DNA of 64,000 bases from Arcticibacter svalbardensis MN12-7 (GTDB lineage: Bacteria > Bacteroidota > Bacteroidia > Sphingobacteriales > Sphingobacteriaceae). The notes under the pieces were generated by a model. It was not told where the DNA came from and ran no database searches. It worked only from the letters and a program-made list of their open reading frames with translations. This document shows positions 8,021-16,722 of the stretch, piece after piece (position 1 is the stretch's first letter; the number at the start of each line of letters is the position of its first letter). A program made the position numbers and the translations under genes. The stretch lies in the NCBI RefSeq assembly GCF_000403135.1, contig NZ_AQPN01000101.1:1-64000 (forward strand), in the 5' to 3' direction.

Positions 8021-9934
8021 TTACTCACCGAAACTTTCCTCCATATAGAGTGTGTCGATGTCCTCTGCATATTTTTTCTCTATAATTTTTCGCTTTGCTT
8101 TTAAGGATGGAGTCATCTCACCAGCTTCAATAGAAAACGGGTTCCGTTTCACTTTAAACTGTTTAATTCGCTCAAATTTAGCAAGCTCATTGGAAAGCCT
8201 TTTAATATCCTGAGCAATCCAGGAAACCACTGCTTCATCTTCTATAAACAGTTCAGGCTCCTGGAAAAATTCATCCTTATAGCCAAAAGTTTCCTGCAAA
8301 GCCTCTCTTGAAGGAACAACAATCGCCGTAATATATTCCCGTTTATCTCCAATCAGGAAAATCTGTTCAATTTTAGTGCTTTTCAAATAGGTGTTTTCTA
8401 CAGGAGTAGGGTAGATATTCTTCCCGTAAGAGTTGACCAGTATGTTTTTTATCCGATCGGTGATCTTCAGATTTCCCTCATAAAACTGACCTACATCACC
8501 GGTATGAAACCAGCCATCCTGATCAATCACAATCGAAGTTTCTTCCGGTTTGTTCCAATATCCTTTCATTACACAATGACCCCTTACAATAATTTCTCCT
8601 TCCGGAGATACAAAGTCTTTGTTGAAAGTAAGATACGTTTGTATAGTATAGATCTTCTTGCTGTCTACGTTTTGAATTCCCACCTCAATACCCGGTATAA
8701 TCCGGCCAACTGTACCATAGATCTGACGGTCAAATTCGGTAACTGACATTACCGGTGATGTTTCCGTTAACCCGAAACCCTCCAGTACCACAATATCCAG
8801 ATTACCGAAAAATTCACCTATATTTTTAGGTAAAGCAGCCCCTCCGGATATAAAGAACTTTAACCGTCCCCCTGTCTTTTCTTTTATTTTGCTGAACACC
8901 AGTTTATTAGCAATTGATTGTTGCATATTCAGCAACATACCCGGCTTACTATCGGTTGCTTTCGCTTTTCTGAATTCTTCTCCAATCTGCAGGGCCCAAT
9001 TGAAAATTTTTTCCTTAATACCGCCATCTTGCGTTCCTGTTTTAATGGACTTGTCGTGGATCCGCTCCAAAAGTCGGGGCACACAAGCCATAATCGTAGG
9101 TTTCACTTCTTCCATATTCCGCGCCAGCAGTTCCAAACTTTGTGCAAAAGCAATTTTACAGCCCTTTGTACAACAGATCAGGTAGCTACACGTACGTTCA
9201 AACACATGGGAGAGGGGTAAAAAGGATAAAAACAAATCATCTTTGTCTACTATGGTAATCATTTCCAGACATACCCTTGCATTTTCGACAAAATTGCCGT
9301 GAGTCAGCATAACTCCCTTAGGAATTCCTGTCGTTCCGGAGGTATAGATCAGCGCAGATAAGTCAGTAGGCAGTATCGCTTCCCTGCAGGCATCAATCTG
9401 TTGTTTCCGGTCATTCAGGCAGGCCTTTCCTTCCTTTATTAACTGATTAAAGCCAATTACTCCCGCAGTGATATTCAGATCTACAGTATGTTTATCGAAA
9501 TCGTCAAAGGTTGGAATAATACGTTCCAATCCAGGACAATTATTAGCAATTTTTAAGATTTTTTTAAGCAGAAAAGGAGTACCGACAATGATGGTTTTTA
9601 ATCCTGCATCATTGATGATGTATTCAATTTCACTTTCCGAAAGGGTAGGATAGATGGATACATTTACCCCGCCAATTTGCTGAAGTCCCTGATCGTAATA
9701 CACATAAGCAGGCGAGTTTTCCAGAATCAAACCCAAACGATCTCCCTTTGAGATTCCCATTCCCAAAAAATAGGAAGATACCGCATCTGCCCGATCAAGT
9801 GTTTCCTTATAGCTGATGTTAAGCCATTTATCAGCCACCTTATCCATCAGGAAGGTGTTAGTTTCAGGATGGATATTTGCTACTACATTACGCAATAGGG
9901 AAGGTACAGTATTATATTTGCTTTTTAAATGCAT
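8021..9934 (-). CDS. Long-chain fatty acid-CoA ligase (AMP-forming)
   Basis: 637 residues of the ANL adenylating superfamily. The ATP-binding P-loop YTSGTTGIPKGVML is at residues ~195-208, a GFGLTETSPVMS motif (A5) is in the middle, and the A7/A8 region WFHTGDVGQFYEGNLKITDRIKN near residue 490. The catalytic lysine region follows at the C-terminus. These proteins activate long-chain fatty acids to acyl-CoA on the inner face of the membrane for lipid synthesis or beta-oxidation. The layout matches the FadD15/bubblegum-like group rather than E. coli FadD, so no symbol is given. It ends 45 bases before the lysS start and may be cotranscribed with it. Confidence 0.9.
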   Translation of the reverse strand: MHLKSKYNTVPSLLRNVVANIHPETNTFLMDKVADKWLNISYKETLDRADAVSSYFLGMGISKGDRLGLILENSPAYVYYDQGLQQIGGVNVSIYPTLSESEIEYIINDAGLKTIIVGTPFLLKKILKIANNCPGLERIIPTFDDFDKHTVDLNITAGVIGFNQLIKEGKACLNDRKQQIDACREAILPTDLSALIYTSGTTGIPKGVMLTHGNFVENARVCLEMITIVDKDDLFLSFLPLSHVFERTCSYLICCTKGCKIAFAQSLELLARNMEEVKPTIMACVPRLLERIHDKSIKTGTQDGGIKEKIFNWALQIGEEFRKAKATDSKPGMLLNMQQSIANKLVFSKIKEKTGGRLKFFISGGAALPKNIGEFFGNLDIVVLEGFGLTETSPVMSVTEFDRQIYGTVGRIIPGIEVGIQNVDSKKIYTIQTYLTFNKDFVSPEGEIIVRGHCVMKGYWNKPEETSIVIDQDGWFHTGDVGQFYEGNLKITDRIKNILVNSYGKNIYPTPVENTYLKSTKIEQIFLIGDKREYITAIVVPSREALQETFGYKDEFFQEPELFIEDEAVVSWIAQDIKRLSNELAKFERIKQFKVKRNPFSIEAGEMTPSLKAKRKIIEKKYAEDIDTLYMEESFGE

Positions 9935-9987
9935 CTACGTATAATAGGTTAGTAATACAAGGTACATAAATTATGCCTTATATACGA

Positions 9988-10008
9988 AAAGGGGCATAAA
10001 GCCCCTTT
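9988..10008 (-). terminator. Hairpin terminator downstream of the iscA-like gene
   Basis: Perfect 8-bp stem AAAGGGGC / GCCCCTTT with a 5-base loop. On the minus strand it lies 20 bases after the stop of the HesB/IscA gene and separates it from the acyl-CoA ligase gene. Confidence 0.75.
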
Positions 10009-10028
10009 ATATGTGAAATTTGGTATTT

Positions 10029-10355
10029 TTAAACGGAAAAACTTTCCCCACAACCGCATGTACGGGTTGCATTCGGGTTAATAAAATTAAAACCTTTACC
10101 ATTTAACCCATCTGTGAAATCCAACTCTGTACCGGCAAGGTAAAGGAACGATTTCATATCCAAGGCGATTTTTAAACCTTTATCCTCGAAAAACTGATCA
10201 TCAGATTTCGCTATGTTATCAAAATCCATCTTATAAGATAATCCTGAGCATCCGCCACCCTGAACAGAAACCCGTAGGAAGTAAGACTCATCATAATTCG
10301 ATGTTTTAATCAAATCGTCGATTCTAGCTTTTGCTTTCTCTGTTACTGTTATCAT
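10029..10355 (-). CDS. HesB/IscA-type iron-sulfur cluster assembly protein
   Basis: 108 residues, the standard size for A-type carriers. The three conserved cysteines are present: one in VQGGGCSGLSYKMDF (~residue 36) and two in the C-terminal TRTCGCGESF. These ligate a cluster that is passed on to target apo-proteins. It lies 86 bases downstream of iscS in the same direction, and the pair is a minimal ISC-type set; iscU is not adjacent. Assignment to IscA, ErpA or SufA cannot be settled from sequence alone. Confidence 0.93.
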   Translation of the reverse strand: MITVTEKAKARIDDLIKTSNYDESYFLRVSVQGGGCSGLSYKMDFDNIAKSDDQFFEDKGLKIALDMKSFLYLAGTELDFTDGLNGKGFNFINPNATRTCGCGESFSV

Positions 10356-10441
10356 ACTCTTTTATTTGCTTTTTAATATGTGCAGAATAAAAACGGATGT
10401 ATCCGTTTAGCTATTCTGTATGTTTACAAATTTACAAAAAA

Positions 10442-11638
10442 TTATACTTTATTTAACTCATTTTCATCTTTGTACATCTGCCAAAGTGGAGAAATTGCTC
10501 TTAAATGATTTACTGCCTTTGTCATTTGTTCAATCGTATAATCAATCTCTTCTTCAGTATTGAAACGGCCAATTCCTAATCGAATAGCCGAATGTGCAAG
10601 ATCGTCCGATAATCCCAGACTTTTTAACACGTAAGAAGGCTCCAGTGAAGCAGATGTACATGCTGAACCCGATGATACCGCAATGTTTTTTAGTGCCATC
10701 ATCAGCGCCTGTCCGTTTACATGCTGAAATGATATATTCAATACACCAGGTAACCGCGATGTCCTGCTTCCATTTACAAAAGTAGCTTCAATCTGCAAAA
10801 GAGCCCTTTCCAGTTTATCCCTTAAAAAAGTAATCCGCAACGTCTCGGAATCTGATTTTTGCGAGCAGAGTTCAGCGGCTTTACCCAAGCCTACAATACC
10901 CGGGACATTCAAAGTTCCGGAACGCATTCCTCTTTCGTGACCACCACCATCAATCTGCGCCGTGATTTTAACTCTCGGATTTTTCCTGCGTACATATAAG
11001 ATGCCAACTCCTTTAGGACCATACAGTTTATGAGCTGAACAGGCCATCAGGTGGATCCCATCACTCAGCACATCTACAGGTACTTTACCTACAGCCTGTG
11101 TAGCATCACAAAAAAATAACAAATCATTCTTTTTCGCAATTTTAGCAATCTCTTTTATGGGTTGAATAACTCCCGTTTCGTTATTCGCATACATGATCGC
11201 AATCAGTATAGTTTGAGGAGTAATCGCCTTTTCCAATTCCTCAGGAATGATTAATCCATCTTCATCTACCGGGAGATAAGTGATGTTGCCGCCAGATTGC
11301 TCAAGATGCTTGCAAGTATCCAACACCGCTTTATGCTCCGTAACACAGGTGATAATATGATTACCCTTGCCTTTGTACATTTCATAAACTCCTTTTATGG
11401 CCAGGTTTACAGCCTCTGTCGCCCCGGAAGTAAACACCAGTTCAGTTTCCTGCGCGTTAATCAGAGCCGCAATTTGTTTCCGTGCATGATCTACAGCCTC
11501 TTCGGCAATCCAGCCAAATGAATGATTCTTACTGGCAGCATTACCGAACTTCTGCATAAAATAAGGCAACATCGTTTCAAGCACCTCAGGATCCATCGGT
11601 GTAGTCGCATTGTTATCCAGATAAACAGGAAGATTCAT
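10442..11638 (-). CDS. iscS: Cysteine desulfurase (IscS/NifS class)
   Basis: 398 residues from the ATG at 11638. An in-frame reading continues 45 residues upstream, but those residues lie in the promoter region, and homologues begin with the PVYLDNNATTPMDPEVL seen here. The PLP-binding lysine is in SAHKLYGPKGVGILY, and the catalytic cysteine in the mobile loop SSGSACTSASLEPS, the class I desulfurase pattern. It frees sulfur from L-cysteine as a persulfide for Fe-S clusters and tRNA thiolation. A promoter candidate lies on the minus strand between 11678 and 11650. Divergent from the L31 gene. Confidence 0.95.
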   Translation of the reverse strand: MNLPVYLDNNATTPMDPEVLETMLPYFMQKFGNAASKNHSFGWIAEEAVDHARKQIAALINAQETELVFTSGATEAVNLAIKGVYEMYKGKGNHIITCVTEHKAVLDTCKHLEQSGGNITYLPVDEDGLIIPEELEKAITPQTILIAIMYANNETGVIQPIKEIAKIAKKNDLLFFCDATQAVGKVPVDVLSDGIHLMACSAHKLYGPKGVGILYVRRKNPRVKITAQIDGGGHERGMRSGTLNVPGIVGLGKAAELCSQKSDSETLRITFLRDKLERALLQIEATFVNGSRTSRLPGVLNISFQHVNGQALMMALKNIAVSSGSACTSASLEPSYVLKSLGLSDDLAHSAIRLGIGRFNTEEEIDYTIEQMTKAVNHLRAISPLWQMYKDENELNKV

Positions 11639-11649
11639 AGTGTATAGTA

Positions 11650-11678
11650 CAAGTTTAAACCAACACAAAGTTAACAAA
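11650..11678 (-). promoter_or_regulatory. Promoter candidate for iscS
   Basis: On the minus strand TTTG (11678-11675), a 17-base spacer, then TAAACTTG (11657-11650), one mismatch from TAnnTTTG. It ends 11 bases before the iscS start codon. Confidence 0.35.
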
Positions 11679-11722
11679 ACAAATGCTTTAGTCATTTTAA
11701 TGACGCATAAAGGGGTCATAAG

Positions 11723-11753
11723 TTTGACATAATGAATGATTATTCTATATTTG
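11723..11753 (+). promoter_or_regulatory. Upstream promoter of the L31 gene
   Basis: TTTG (11723-11726), a 19-base spacer, then TATATTTG (11746-11753), an exact match to the Bacteroidota TTTG–TAnnTTTG promoter. It would give a leader of about 90 bases before the L31 start at 11848. Confidence 0.6.
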
Positions 11754-11788
11754 CAACTTAAACCGGTAAACAATTTAAATAAATGGCA

Positions 11789-11826
11789 ATTACATTTTGA
11801 TGTAATGAAAATTTATTTCATATTTG
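11789..11826 (+). promoter_or_regulatory. Second L31 promoter overlapped by a palindrome
   Basis: A second promoter has TTTG (11796-11799), a 19-base spacer and CATATTTG (11819-11826, one mismatch). Its -33 TTTG is the centre of the perfect inverted repeat ATTACAT-TTTG-ATGTAAT (11789-11806). A repressor bound there would block this promoter and also lie downstream of the first. Type B (zinc-free) L31 genes are commonly repressed by Zur in other bacteria, so this is a Zur-box candidate (inference). Confidence 0.5.
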
Positions 11827-11847
11827 CGCCCTGAAAAAGTTTAGATC

Positions 11848-12096
11848 ATGAAGGCTGATTTGCATCCAAAAAATTATAGATTAGTTGTTTTTAAAGATAT
11901 GTCAAACGACTATTCTTTCATTACAAAATCTTGTATTGACACAAAAGAATCCATTAAATGGGAAGACGGTAATGATTACCCTCTTATTAAATTGGAAATT
12001 TCTCATACCTCTCACCCGTTTTATACAGGTAAGATGAAGCTGGTAGATACTGCCGGTCGTATCGATAAATTCCGTACACGTTATCCTAAAAAGTAA
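11848..12096 (+). CDS. rpmE2: 50S ribosomal protein L31 type B (zinc-free)
   Basis: 82 residues. It begins [20 protein letters not shown] and has the type B signature SHPFYTG ... [10 protein letters not shown]. Only one cysteine is present (in KSCID) and the CxxC zinc-ribbon pairs of type A L31 are missing, so this is the form that needs no zinc. It binds 5S rRNA and bridges the ribosomal subunits. Two promoters and a palindrome lie upstream, and a strong terminator follows, so it is a single-gene transcript. Confidence 0.96.
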   Translation: MKADLHPKNYRLVVFKDMSNDYSFITKSCIDTKESIKWEDGNDYPLIKLEISHTSHPFYTGKMKLVDTAGRIDKFRTRYPKK

Positions 12097-12120
12097 TATT
12101 TATCAAAATATTTTTTAAAA

Positions 12121-12141
12121 GTCCCGGTATACAGCCGGGAC
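12121..12141 (+). terminator. Rho-independent terminator of rpmE2
   Basis: Stem GTCCCGG / CCGGGAC with a 7-base loop, directly followed by a run of seven Ts, then ATTTTT. It lies 24 bases after the L31 stop codon. Confidence 0.9.
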
Positions 12142-12147
12142 TTTTTT

Positions 12148-12155
12148 TATTTTTG
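12148..12155 (+). promoter_or_regulatory. -7 box just before the GlmU-like gene
   Basis: TATTTTTG matches TAnnTTTG exactly and ends 5 bases before the ATG at 12161. The usual start site 5-7 bases downstream would be the ATG itself, implying a leaderless mRNA. No clear -33 TTG is present, and the box overlaps the T-tract of the rpmE2 terminator, so it may be chance. Confidence 0.3.
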
Positions 12156-12160
12156 CCCTA

Positions 12161-13345
12161 ATGACCATTATCTTATTTGATGATTCTGCACGCGATAGTC
12201 TGTTACCTTTAACATACACGCGGCCAATAGCACTATTAAGGGTTGGCATACTTACAATAGCTGAAAAATGGGCTAAATATCTTAAAAGTGATACAGCTTA
12301 TCTGACGGTGCCCTATCTCCAGGAAAAATTCCCGTTTAACCCTACACCCGATAATATATTTATTAATGGATCTGTCTGTCCGGATGACGCACTCCTGGAA
12401 GCCATAACTGCGCTGAAAGACGGAGATGCGCTATATACACAGGAAGTCTTAATCGCCGTAAAAAACGGGGTAGCACAAAGTGGTATTCCCGATCTGAATC
12501 TGGATGGCTTTAAACTCATCCATTACCCGCTTTCTATTACCCGTCTCGTTTATCCTGAACATATCTTCATCAATAACGGTCAAGAAATTATCCGCGACTT
12601 TAAATTGCTGACCAGCAACCGAAGTTCTGCTCCTTTAAGCGGTACAAACACCATTCTTGGAGATAATATTTTCGTAGAAGAAGGTGTAGTGGTCGAATGC
12701 AGCATTTTAAATACCCTGAACGGCCCTATTTATCTTGGTAAAAACGCACAGATCTGGGAAGGCAGTATGGTTAGGGGAGCTTTTGCTTTATGCGAAGGGT
12801 CGCAACTCAAAATGGGCACGAAGATCTATCCCAAAACCACCATCGGCCCTTTTTGCCGGATAGGAGGGGAAGTGAATAACGCAGTGATCCTGGGCAACTC
12901 TTCCAAAGGTCACGAAGGATATCTTGGAAATTCCGTCATCGGTGAATGGTGTAACATGGGAGCAGATACCAATAACTCAAATCTTAAAAATAACTACACT
13001 GACGTCAAATTGTGGAATTATTCCACAGGTCACTATCGAAACACTGGCTTACAGTTCTGTGGTTTGGTGATGGGCGACCACGCAAAGTGTAGTATAAATA
13101 CCATGTTTAATACCGGAACAGTAGTCGGGATTTGCGCTAATGTCTTCGGTGCTGGATTTCCTGCTAACTTTGTACCTGACTTTTCATGGGGCGGAGGAAA
13201 ACATAGTATAGAATACCAGCTCGATAAAGCCATGGAAACTATAGAGCGTGTATTTGACCGCAGGAATAAAGACCTGGACGATATAGACAGGAAAATATTG
13301 TCCGAAGTATTTGACTTAACTAAACATTATAGAAATTTTAATTAA
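12161..13345 (+). CDS. GlmU-like sugar nucleotidyltransferase / acyltransferase-like protein
   Basis: 394 residues, a Bacteroidota protein usually annotated as a GlmU-family or putative sugar nucleotidyltransferase. The N-terminus (ILFDDSARDSLLPLTYTRPIALLRVGILTIAEKW) is a reduced nucleotidyltransferase-like part. From ~175 on there is a left-handed beta-helix of hexapeptide repeats (NTILGDNIFVEEGVVVECSI ... GPFCRIGGEVNNAVILGNSSKGHEGYLGNSVIGEW) as in the acetyltransferase half of GlmU. The canonical LAAGxGTRM pyrophosphorylase loop is not seen, so bifunctional GlmU activity is doubtful. A role in cell-wall or surface sugar metabolism is likely. It precedes tpiA by 4 bases, so the two form an operon with prmA. 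Confidence 0.8.
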   Translation: MTIILFDDSARDSLLPLTYTRPIALLRVGILTIAEKWAKYLKSDTAYLTVPYLQEKFPFNPTPDNIFINGSVCPDDALLEAITALKDGDALYTQEVLIAVKNGVAQSGIPDLNLDGFKLIHYPLSITRLVYPEHIFINNGQEIIRDFKLLTSNRSSAPLSGTNTILGDNIFVEEGVVVECSILNTLNGPIYLGKNAQIWEGSMVRGAFALCEGSQLKMGTKIYPKTTIGPFCRIGGEVNNAVILGNSSKGHEGYLGNSVIGEWCNMGADTNNSNLKNNYTDVKLWNYSTGHYRNTGLQFCGLVMGDHAKCSINTMFNTGTVVGICANVFGAGFPANFVPDFSWGGGKHSIEYQLDKAMETIERVFDRRNKDLDDIDRKILSEVFDLTKHYRNFN

Positions 13346-13349
13346 AATT

Positions 13350-14117
13350 ATGAGAAAGAAAATTGTTGCAGGAAACTGGAAAATGAACCTTGATTATTCA
13401 GCAGGACTTAGTTTGTTCTCTGAAGTGCTTAACATGGCTAAGGATGAAATTATCGGCGATCAACTGTTAGTAGTTTGTCCTCCAAGTCTTTATGTTTATA
13501 GCTTGAGCCAAATGGCTAACCAATCTACTAACGTAAGTGTTGGCGCACAAAACTGTCACCAGGCAGAATCAGGAGCGTATACAGGTGAAATCTCCGCTTC
13601 TATGGTAAAATCTGTAGGTGCCGAATATGTCATCTTAGGCCATTCAGAACGTCGCCAGTATTTTGGCGAAACGGATCAGTTATTAGCTGAAAAAGTAAAA
13701 GCGGTTATCAAAACCGGATTAAAACCAATCTTTTGTATCGGTGAAACTTTGCAGGAAAGAAATGCCAACAGCCATTTCGATGTCATCAAAAGACAACTTA
13801 CTGATGGTGTATTTGACTTGTCAGCAGGTGATTTTTCTACCCTGGTATTGGCTTACGAACCAATTTGGGCTATCGGTACAGGTGTAACAGCTAGTCCGGA
13901 ACAAGCACAGGAAATTCACGCATTCATCCGTAAAGAAATTGAAGCCAGATATGGTGATGCTGTAGCTGAAGACACTACAATTTTATACGGTGGAAGTTGT
14001 AACCCTAAAAATGCTGCTGAGCTTTTCTCTCAGAAAGATATTGACGGTGGATTAATTGGTGGAGCTGCACTTAAATCACGTGATTTTACCGATATTGCTA
14101 AAGTCTTTAATAAATAA
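13350..14117 (+). CDS. tpiA: Triosephosphate isomerase
   Basis: 255 residues, normal length. The substrate-binding N-terminal motif is AGNWKMN (Asn, Lys near residues 10-12), the electrophile histidine is in ILGHSERR, the catalytic glutamate in LAYEPIWAIGTG, followed by the flexible loop and the phosphate-binding YGGSCNP and GGLIGGAAL. It interconverts dihydroxyacetone phosphate and glyceraldehyde-3-phosphate in glycolysis. It starts 4 bases after the GlmU-like gene and ends 3 bases before prmA. Confidence 0.98.
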   Translation: MRKKIVAGNWKMNLDYSAGLSLFSEVLNMAKDEIIGDQLLVVCPPSLYVYSLSQMANQSTNVSVGAQNCHQAESGAYTGEISASMVKSVGAEYVILGHSERRQYFGETDQLLAEKVKAVIKTGLKPIFCIGETLQERNANSHFDVIKRQLTDGVFDLSAGDFSTLVLAYEPIWAIGTGVTASPEQAQEIHAFIRKEIEARYGDAVAEDTTILYGGSCNPKNAAELFSQKDIDGGLIGGAALKSRDFTDIAKVFNK

Positions 14118-14120
14118 AAA

Positions 14121-14957
14121 TTGGATTATTACGAGTTTGTATTCACAGTAAAACCAACAGACGAAGTACATCAGGACCTGCTTATCCATTCATTAGGAGA
14201 AGCAGGTTTTGACACTTTTGAAGAGTCGGAAACCGGATTTAAGGCCTACATTTCCCTTGAACAAGCTAAAAGTCTGAACATGGACGAAGTTTTATCCCCC
14301 TTTAAGGAGCAATTTGACTTCTCTTACGAGAAAAATCTGATCCCGGGAAAAAACTGGAATGAAGTATGGGAAAGTAACTTTGAACCTTTAACAATCAAAG
14401 ATGCCTGCTACATTCGTGCTACCTTTCATGAGCCGCATCCCGAATACCCCTACGAGATCATAATCGATCCTAAGATGGCTTTCGGTACAGGGCATCATCA
14501 AACCACTGCCATGGTCATGGAGTTTATCTTAGAAATGGATTTCGTAGGTAAAAGCGTATTGGATATGGGTTGTGGAACTGGTATTCTGGCTATACTGGCT
14601 GCAAAAAGAGGAGCGACAGATCTGACCGCCATTGATTATGATGAGCTTTGTTATGACAGTACACTAGAGAATACAAGTCATAATGGTGCAGGTTTCATTA
14701 AGGTCCTGTTAGGGTCAAAAGAAGCCATTCCAGCGGTTCAATATGACTATTTATTGGCCAACATCAACCGGAATATCTTATTAGACCAGATGGAGCGTTA
14801 TTCGGAAGCTCTGGTAAAAGGAGGAATATTGATCCTGAGTGGATTTTTTAAAGCCGACTGCGAAATGCTCCTTCAGGAAGCCGGGAAACATTCGCTTGTT
14901 CTATCCGATCAGAAACTGACCGATGATTGGGCTTCCCTGAAATTAGTAAAAGGATAA
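14121..14957 (+). CDS. prmA: Ribosomal protein L11 methyltransferase
   Basis: 278 residues, beginning with TTG (14121), the only start that keeps the conserved N-terminal DYYEFVF substrate-recognition domain. A linker leads to the class I SAM domain with motif I VLDMGCGTGILAILAAKRGA; the upstream IIDPKMAFGTGHHQTTAMV segment is diagnostic of PrmA. NINRNILLDQ occupies the motif IV region. It trimethylates ribosomal protein L11. Tightly packed behind tpiA and 11 bases before mpl. Confidence 0.96.
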   Translation: MDYYEFVFTVKPTDEVHQDLLIHSLGEAGFDTFEESETGFKAYISLEQAKSLNMDEVLSPFKEQFDFSYEKNLIPGKNWNEVWESNFEPLTIKDACYIRATFHEPHPEYPYEIIIDPKMAFGTGHHQTTAMVMEFILEMDFVGKSVLDMGCGTGILAILAAKRGATDLTAIDYDELCYDSTLENTSHNGAGFIKVLLGSKEAIPAVQYDYLLANINRNILLDQMERYSEALVKGGILILSGFFKADCEMLLQEAGKHSLVLSDQKLTDDWASLKLVKG

Positions 14958-14968
14958 ATTTAATTTTT

Positions 14969-16351
14969 ATGCGCGTACATTTTATTGCAATCGGAGGTAG
15001 TGCAATGCATAATCTTGCTATTGCACTTAAATTAAAAGGTTACCATGTAACCGGTTCAGACGATACCATTGAAGAACCCTCTGCATCCAGACTAAAAAAG
15101 CATGGTATTTATCCCGCTAAGTTGGGTTGGGATCCCGACCGGATTGATCCTGGTTTAAAGGCTGTTATTTTGGGGATGCATGCGCGTCCAGATAACCCTG
15201 AGCTGTTAAAAGCACAGGAGCTGGGAGTTAAAGTATATTCATATCCGGAATACATCTTTGAACAATCGCGGAATAAAAAGCGTGTTGTTATTGGTGGAAG
15301 TCACGGAAAAACTACTATTACGTCCATGATCCTGCATGTATTACATGCATGTGGAACCGATTTTGATTACCTCGTAGGCGCTCAGCTTGCCGGATTCGAG
15401 ACGATGGTGCGAATTACAGATGCCCCTTTAATTATTATTGAAGGGGACGAGTATCTGTCCTCACCAATAGACAGAAGACCTAAGTTTCATTTATACCATG
15501 CCGATATTGCCGTTTTAAGTGGAATAGCCTGGGATCACATTAATGTTTTCCCTACGTTTGAAAATTATGTAGAGCAGTTTAGTTTGTTCCTTAAAACGAT
15601 GGAGCCCGGCGGAACAGTTTTCTATAACCAGGATGATGAAACGGTACAATCTGTTATAGACAAAGATGAGTCACCGTTAACCAAAAAAGGATACACCGCT
15701 ATTGAAAGTGTCACCCGAAAAGGCATCACTTACCTCAATTACAAAGGAAAAGAAGTTCCTTTATCTGTATTTGGTGCTCACAATCTGTACAATATGGAAG
15801 CTGCTCATTCCGTTTGCAAAGCGCTTGAGATTTCCGACGACCAGTTCTATCAGGCTATAGGGACCTTTAAAGGAGCATCGCGGAGATTGGAACTTTTAGC
15901 CAGTAGTGGAAACACTGCAGTATATAAAGATTTTGCACATTCCCCTTCAAAACTTAAAGCAACCATACAGGCCGTAAAGGATCAGTTTGAAGACCGCGAA
16001 TTAGTGGCTGTGATCGAATTACATACTTTTAGTAGTTTAAACAAGAATTTTCTGGCCGAATATAAGGGCAGTATGGATCGTGCCGATTTGCCTGTTGTGT
16101 TTATAAATAAAAAAACTTTCGAAGAAAAACAGTTGGAACCATACGACGAATCAGTCGTTAAAGAAGCTTTTGGTAATAATAAGTTACTATTTTTTAACAA
16201 TTGTGAAATATTGGACGAGTTTTTGAGTTGTATTAATTATAAAGGGAAAAACTTGCTTCTTATGAGTTCTGGTAATTTTGGTGGATTGGATTTAGATCGG
16301 ATCGCCCAACGTACCATTGCTCAGGCAAAACAATATAATATACAAACATGA
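14969..16351 (+). CDS. mpl: UDP-N-acetylmuramate:L-alanyl-gamma-D-glutamyl-meso-diaminopimelate ligase
   Basis: 460 residues from the ATG at 14969; an in-frame ATG 14 codons upstream lies inside prmA and is not needed. The Rossmann start MRVHFIAIGGSAMHNLAIAL is typical of Mpl rather than MurC. The ATP P-loop is GGSHGKTTITSMIL, and the central Mur-ligase motif includes EGDEYLSS. Mpl reattaches the recycled murein tripeptide to UDP-MurNAc, saving peptidoglycan precursors; it is cytoplasmic. Its stop TGA overlaps the ATG of the next gene (ATGA), suggesting translational coupling. Confidence 0.93.
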   Translation: MRVHFIAIGGSAMHNLAIALKLKGYHVTGSDDTIEEPSASRLKKHGIYPAKLGWDPDRIDPGLKAVILGMHARPDNPELLKAQELGVKVYSYPEYIFEQSRNKKRVVIGGSHGKTTITSMILHVLHACGTDFDYLVGAQLAGFETMVRITDAPLIIIEGDEYLSSPIDRRPKFHLYHADIAVLSGIAWDHINVFPTFENYVEQFSLFLKTMEPGGTVFYNQDDETVQSVIDKDESPLTKKGYTAIESVTRKGITYLNYKGKEVPLSVFGAHNLYNMEAAHSVCKALEISDDQFYQAIGTFKGASRRLELLASSGNTAVYKDFAHSPSKLKATIQAVKDQFEDRELVAVIELHTFSSLNKNFLAEYKGSMDRADLPVVFINKKTFEEKQLEPYDESVVKEAFGNNKLLFFNNCEILDEFLSCINYKGKNLLLMSSGNFGGLDLDRIAQRTIAQAKQYNIQT

Positions 16352-16689
16352 ACACTTTAGGAAAGAAAATCAGACTTCTGCGCCACCAGAATGGCTGGAG
16401 TCAGGAGGATGTGGCGAAGCGGTTGGATATTTCAATTCCTGCATTTTCAAAAATTGAAACGGGAATAACAGATATCAATTTATCCAGACTCGAACAAATT
16501 GCCAAGTTATTTAACTTGTCAATTATTCAATTACTTACTTATAACGATACTGAAGAACAGGAAAAGTATATTTCTGACCTGGAAACCAGTAATAAAAAAT
16601 TAAGGGAGCGAGAATCTGAAATTATTGCCTTACAAAAAAAGATCATTGATCTATTCGATGAACTAAGACAATCTAAAGTATTGTCTTAA
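16348..16689 (+). CDS. XRE-family helix-turn-helix regulator with coiled-coil tail
   Basis: 113 residues. Residues ~5-60 are a Cro/CI-type HTH (GKKIRLLRHQNGWSQEDVAKRLDISIPAFSKIETGITDINLSRLEQIAKLFNLS). Residues ~70-108 are a charged coiled coil that probably dimerises the protein. The start overlaps the mpl stop. The target is unknown. Coupling to a peptidoglycan-recycling gene is a hint, not proof, of a cell-wall link. Confidence 0.88.
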   Translation: MNTLGKKIRLLRHQNGWSQEDVAKRLDISIPAFSKIETGITDINLSRLEQIAKLFNLSIIQLLTYNDTEEQEKYISDLETSNKKLRERESEIIALQKKIIDLFDELRQSKVLS

Positions 16690-16690
16690 T

Positions 16691-16720
16691 AATGTTCCCG
16701 ATAATATTATCGGGAACATT
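16691..16720. terminator. Bidirectional terminator
   Basis: A perfect 30-bp palindrome (15-bp stem with half AATGTTCCCGATAAT) sits 2 bases after the XRE gene and 2 bases before the stop of the convergent GNAT-like gene. A/T-rich sequence follows on both sides, so it can end both transcripts. Confidence 0.8.
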
Positions 16721-16722
16721 AT

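Noticed and set aside
11639-11773. 45-residue N-terminal extension of the cysteine desulfurase
   Set aside because: It lies over the intergenic promoter region and is absent from the family, whose members start at the ATG at 11638.
12161-13345. Bifunctional GlmU
   Set aside because: The pyrophosphorylase signature loop is missing and the length and start differ from GlmU; kept as GlmU-like only.
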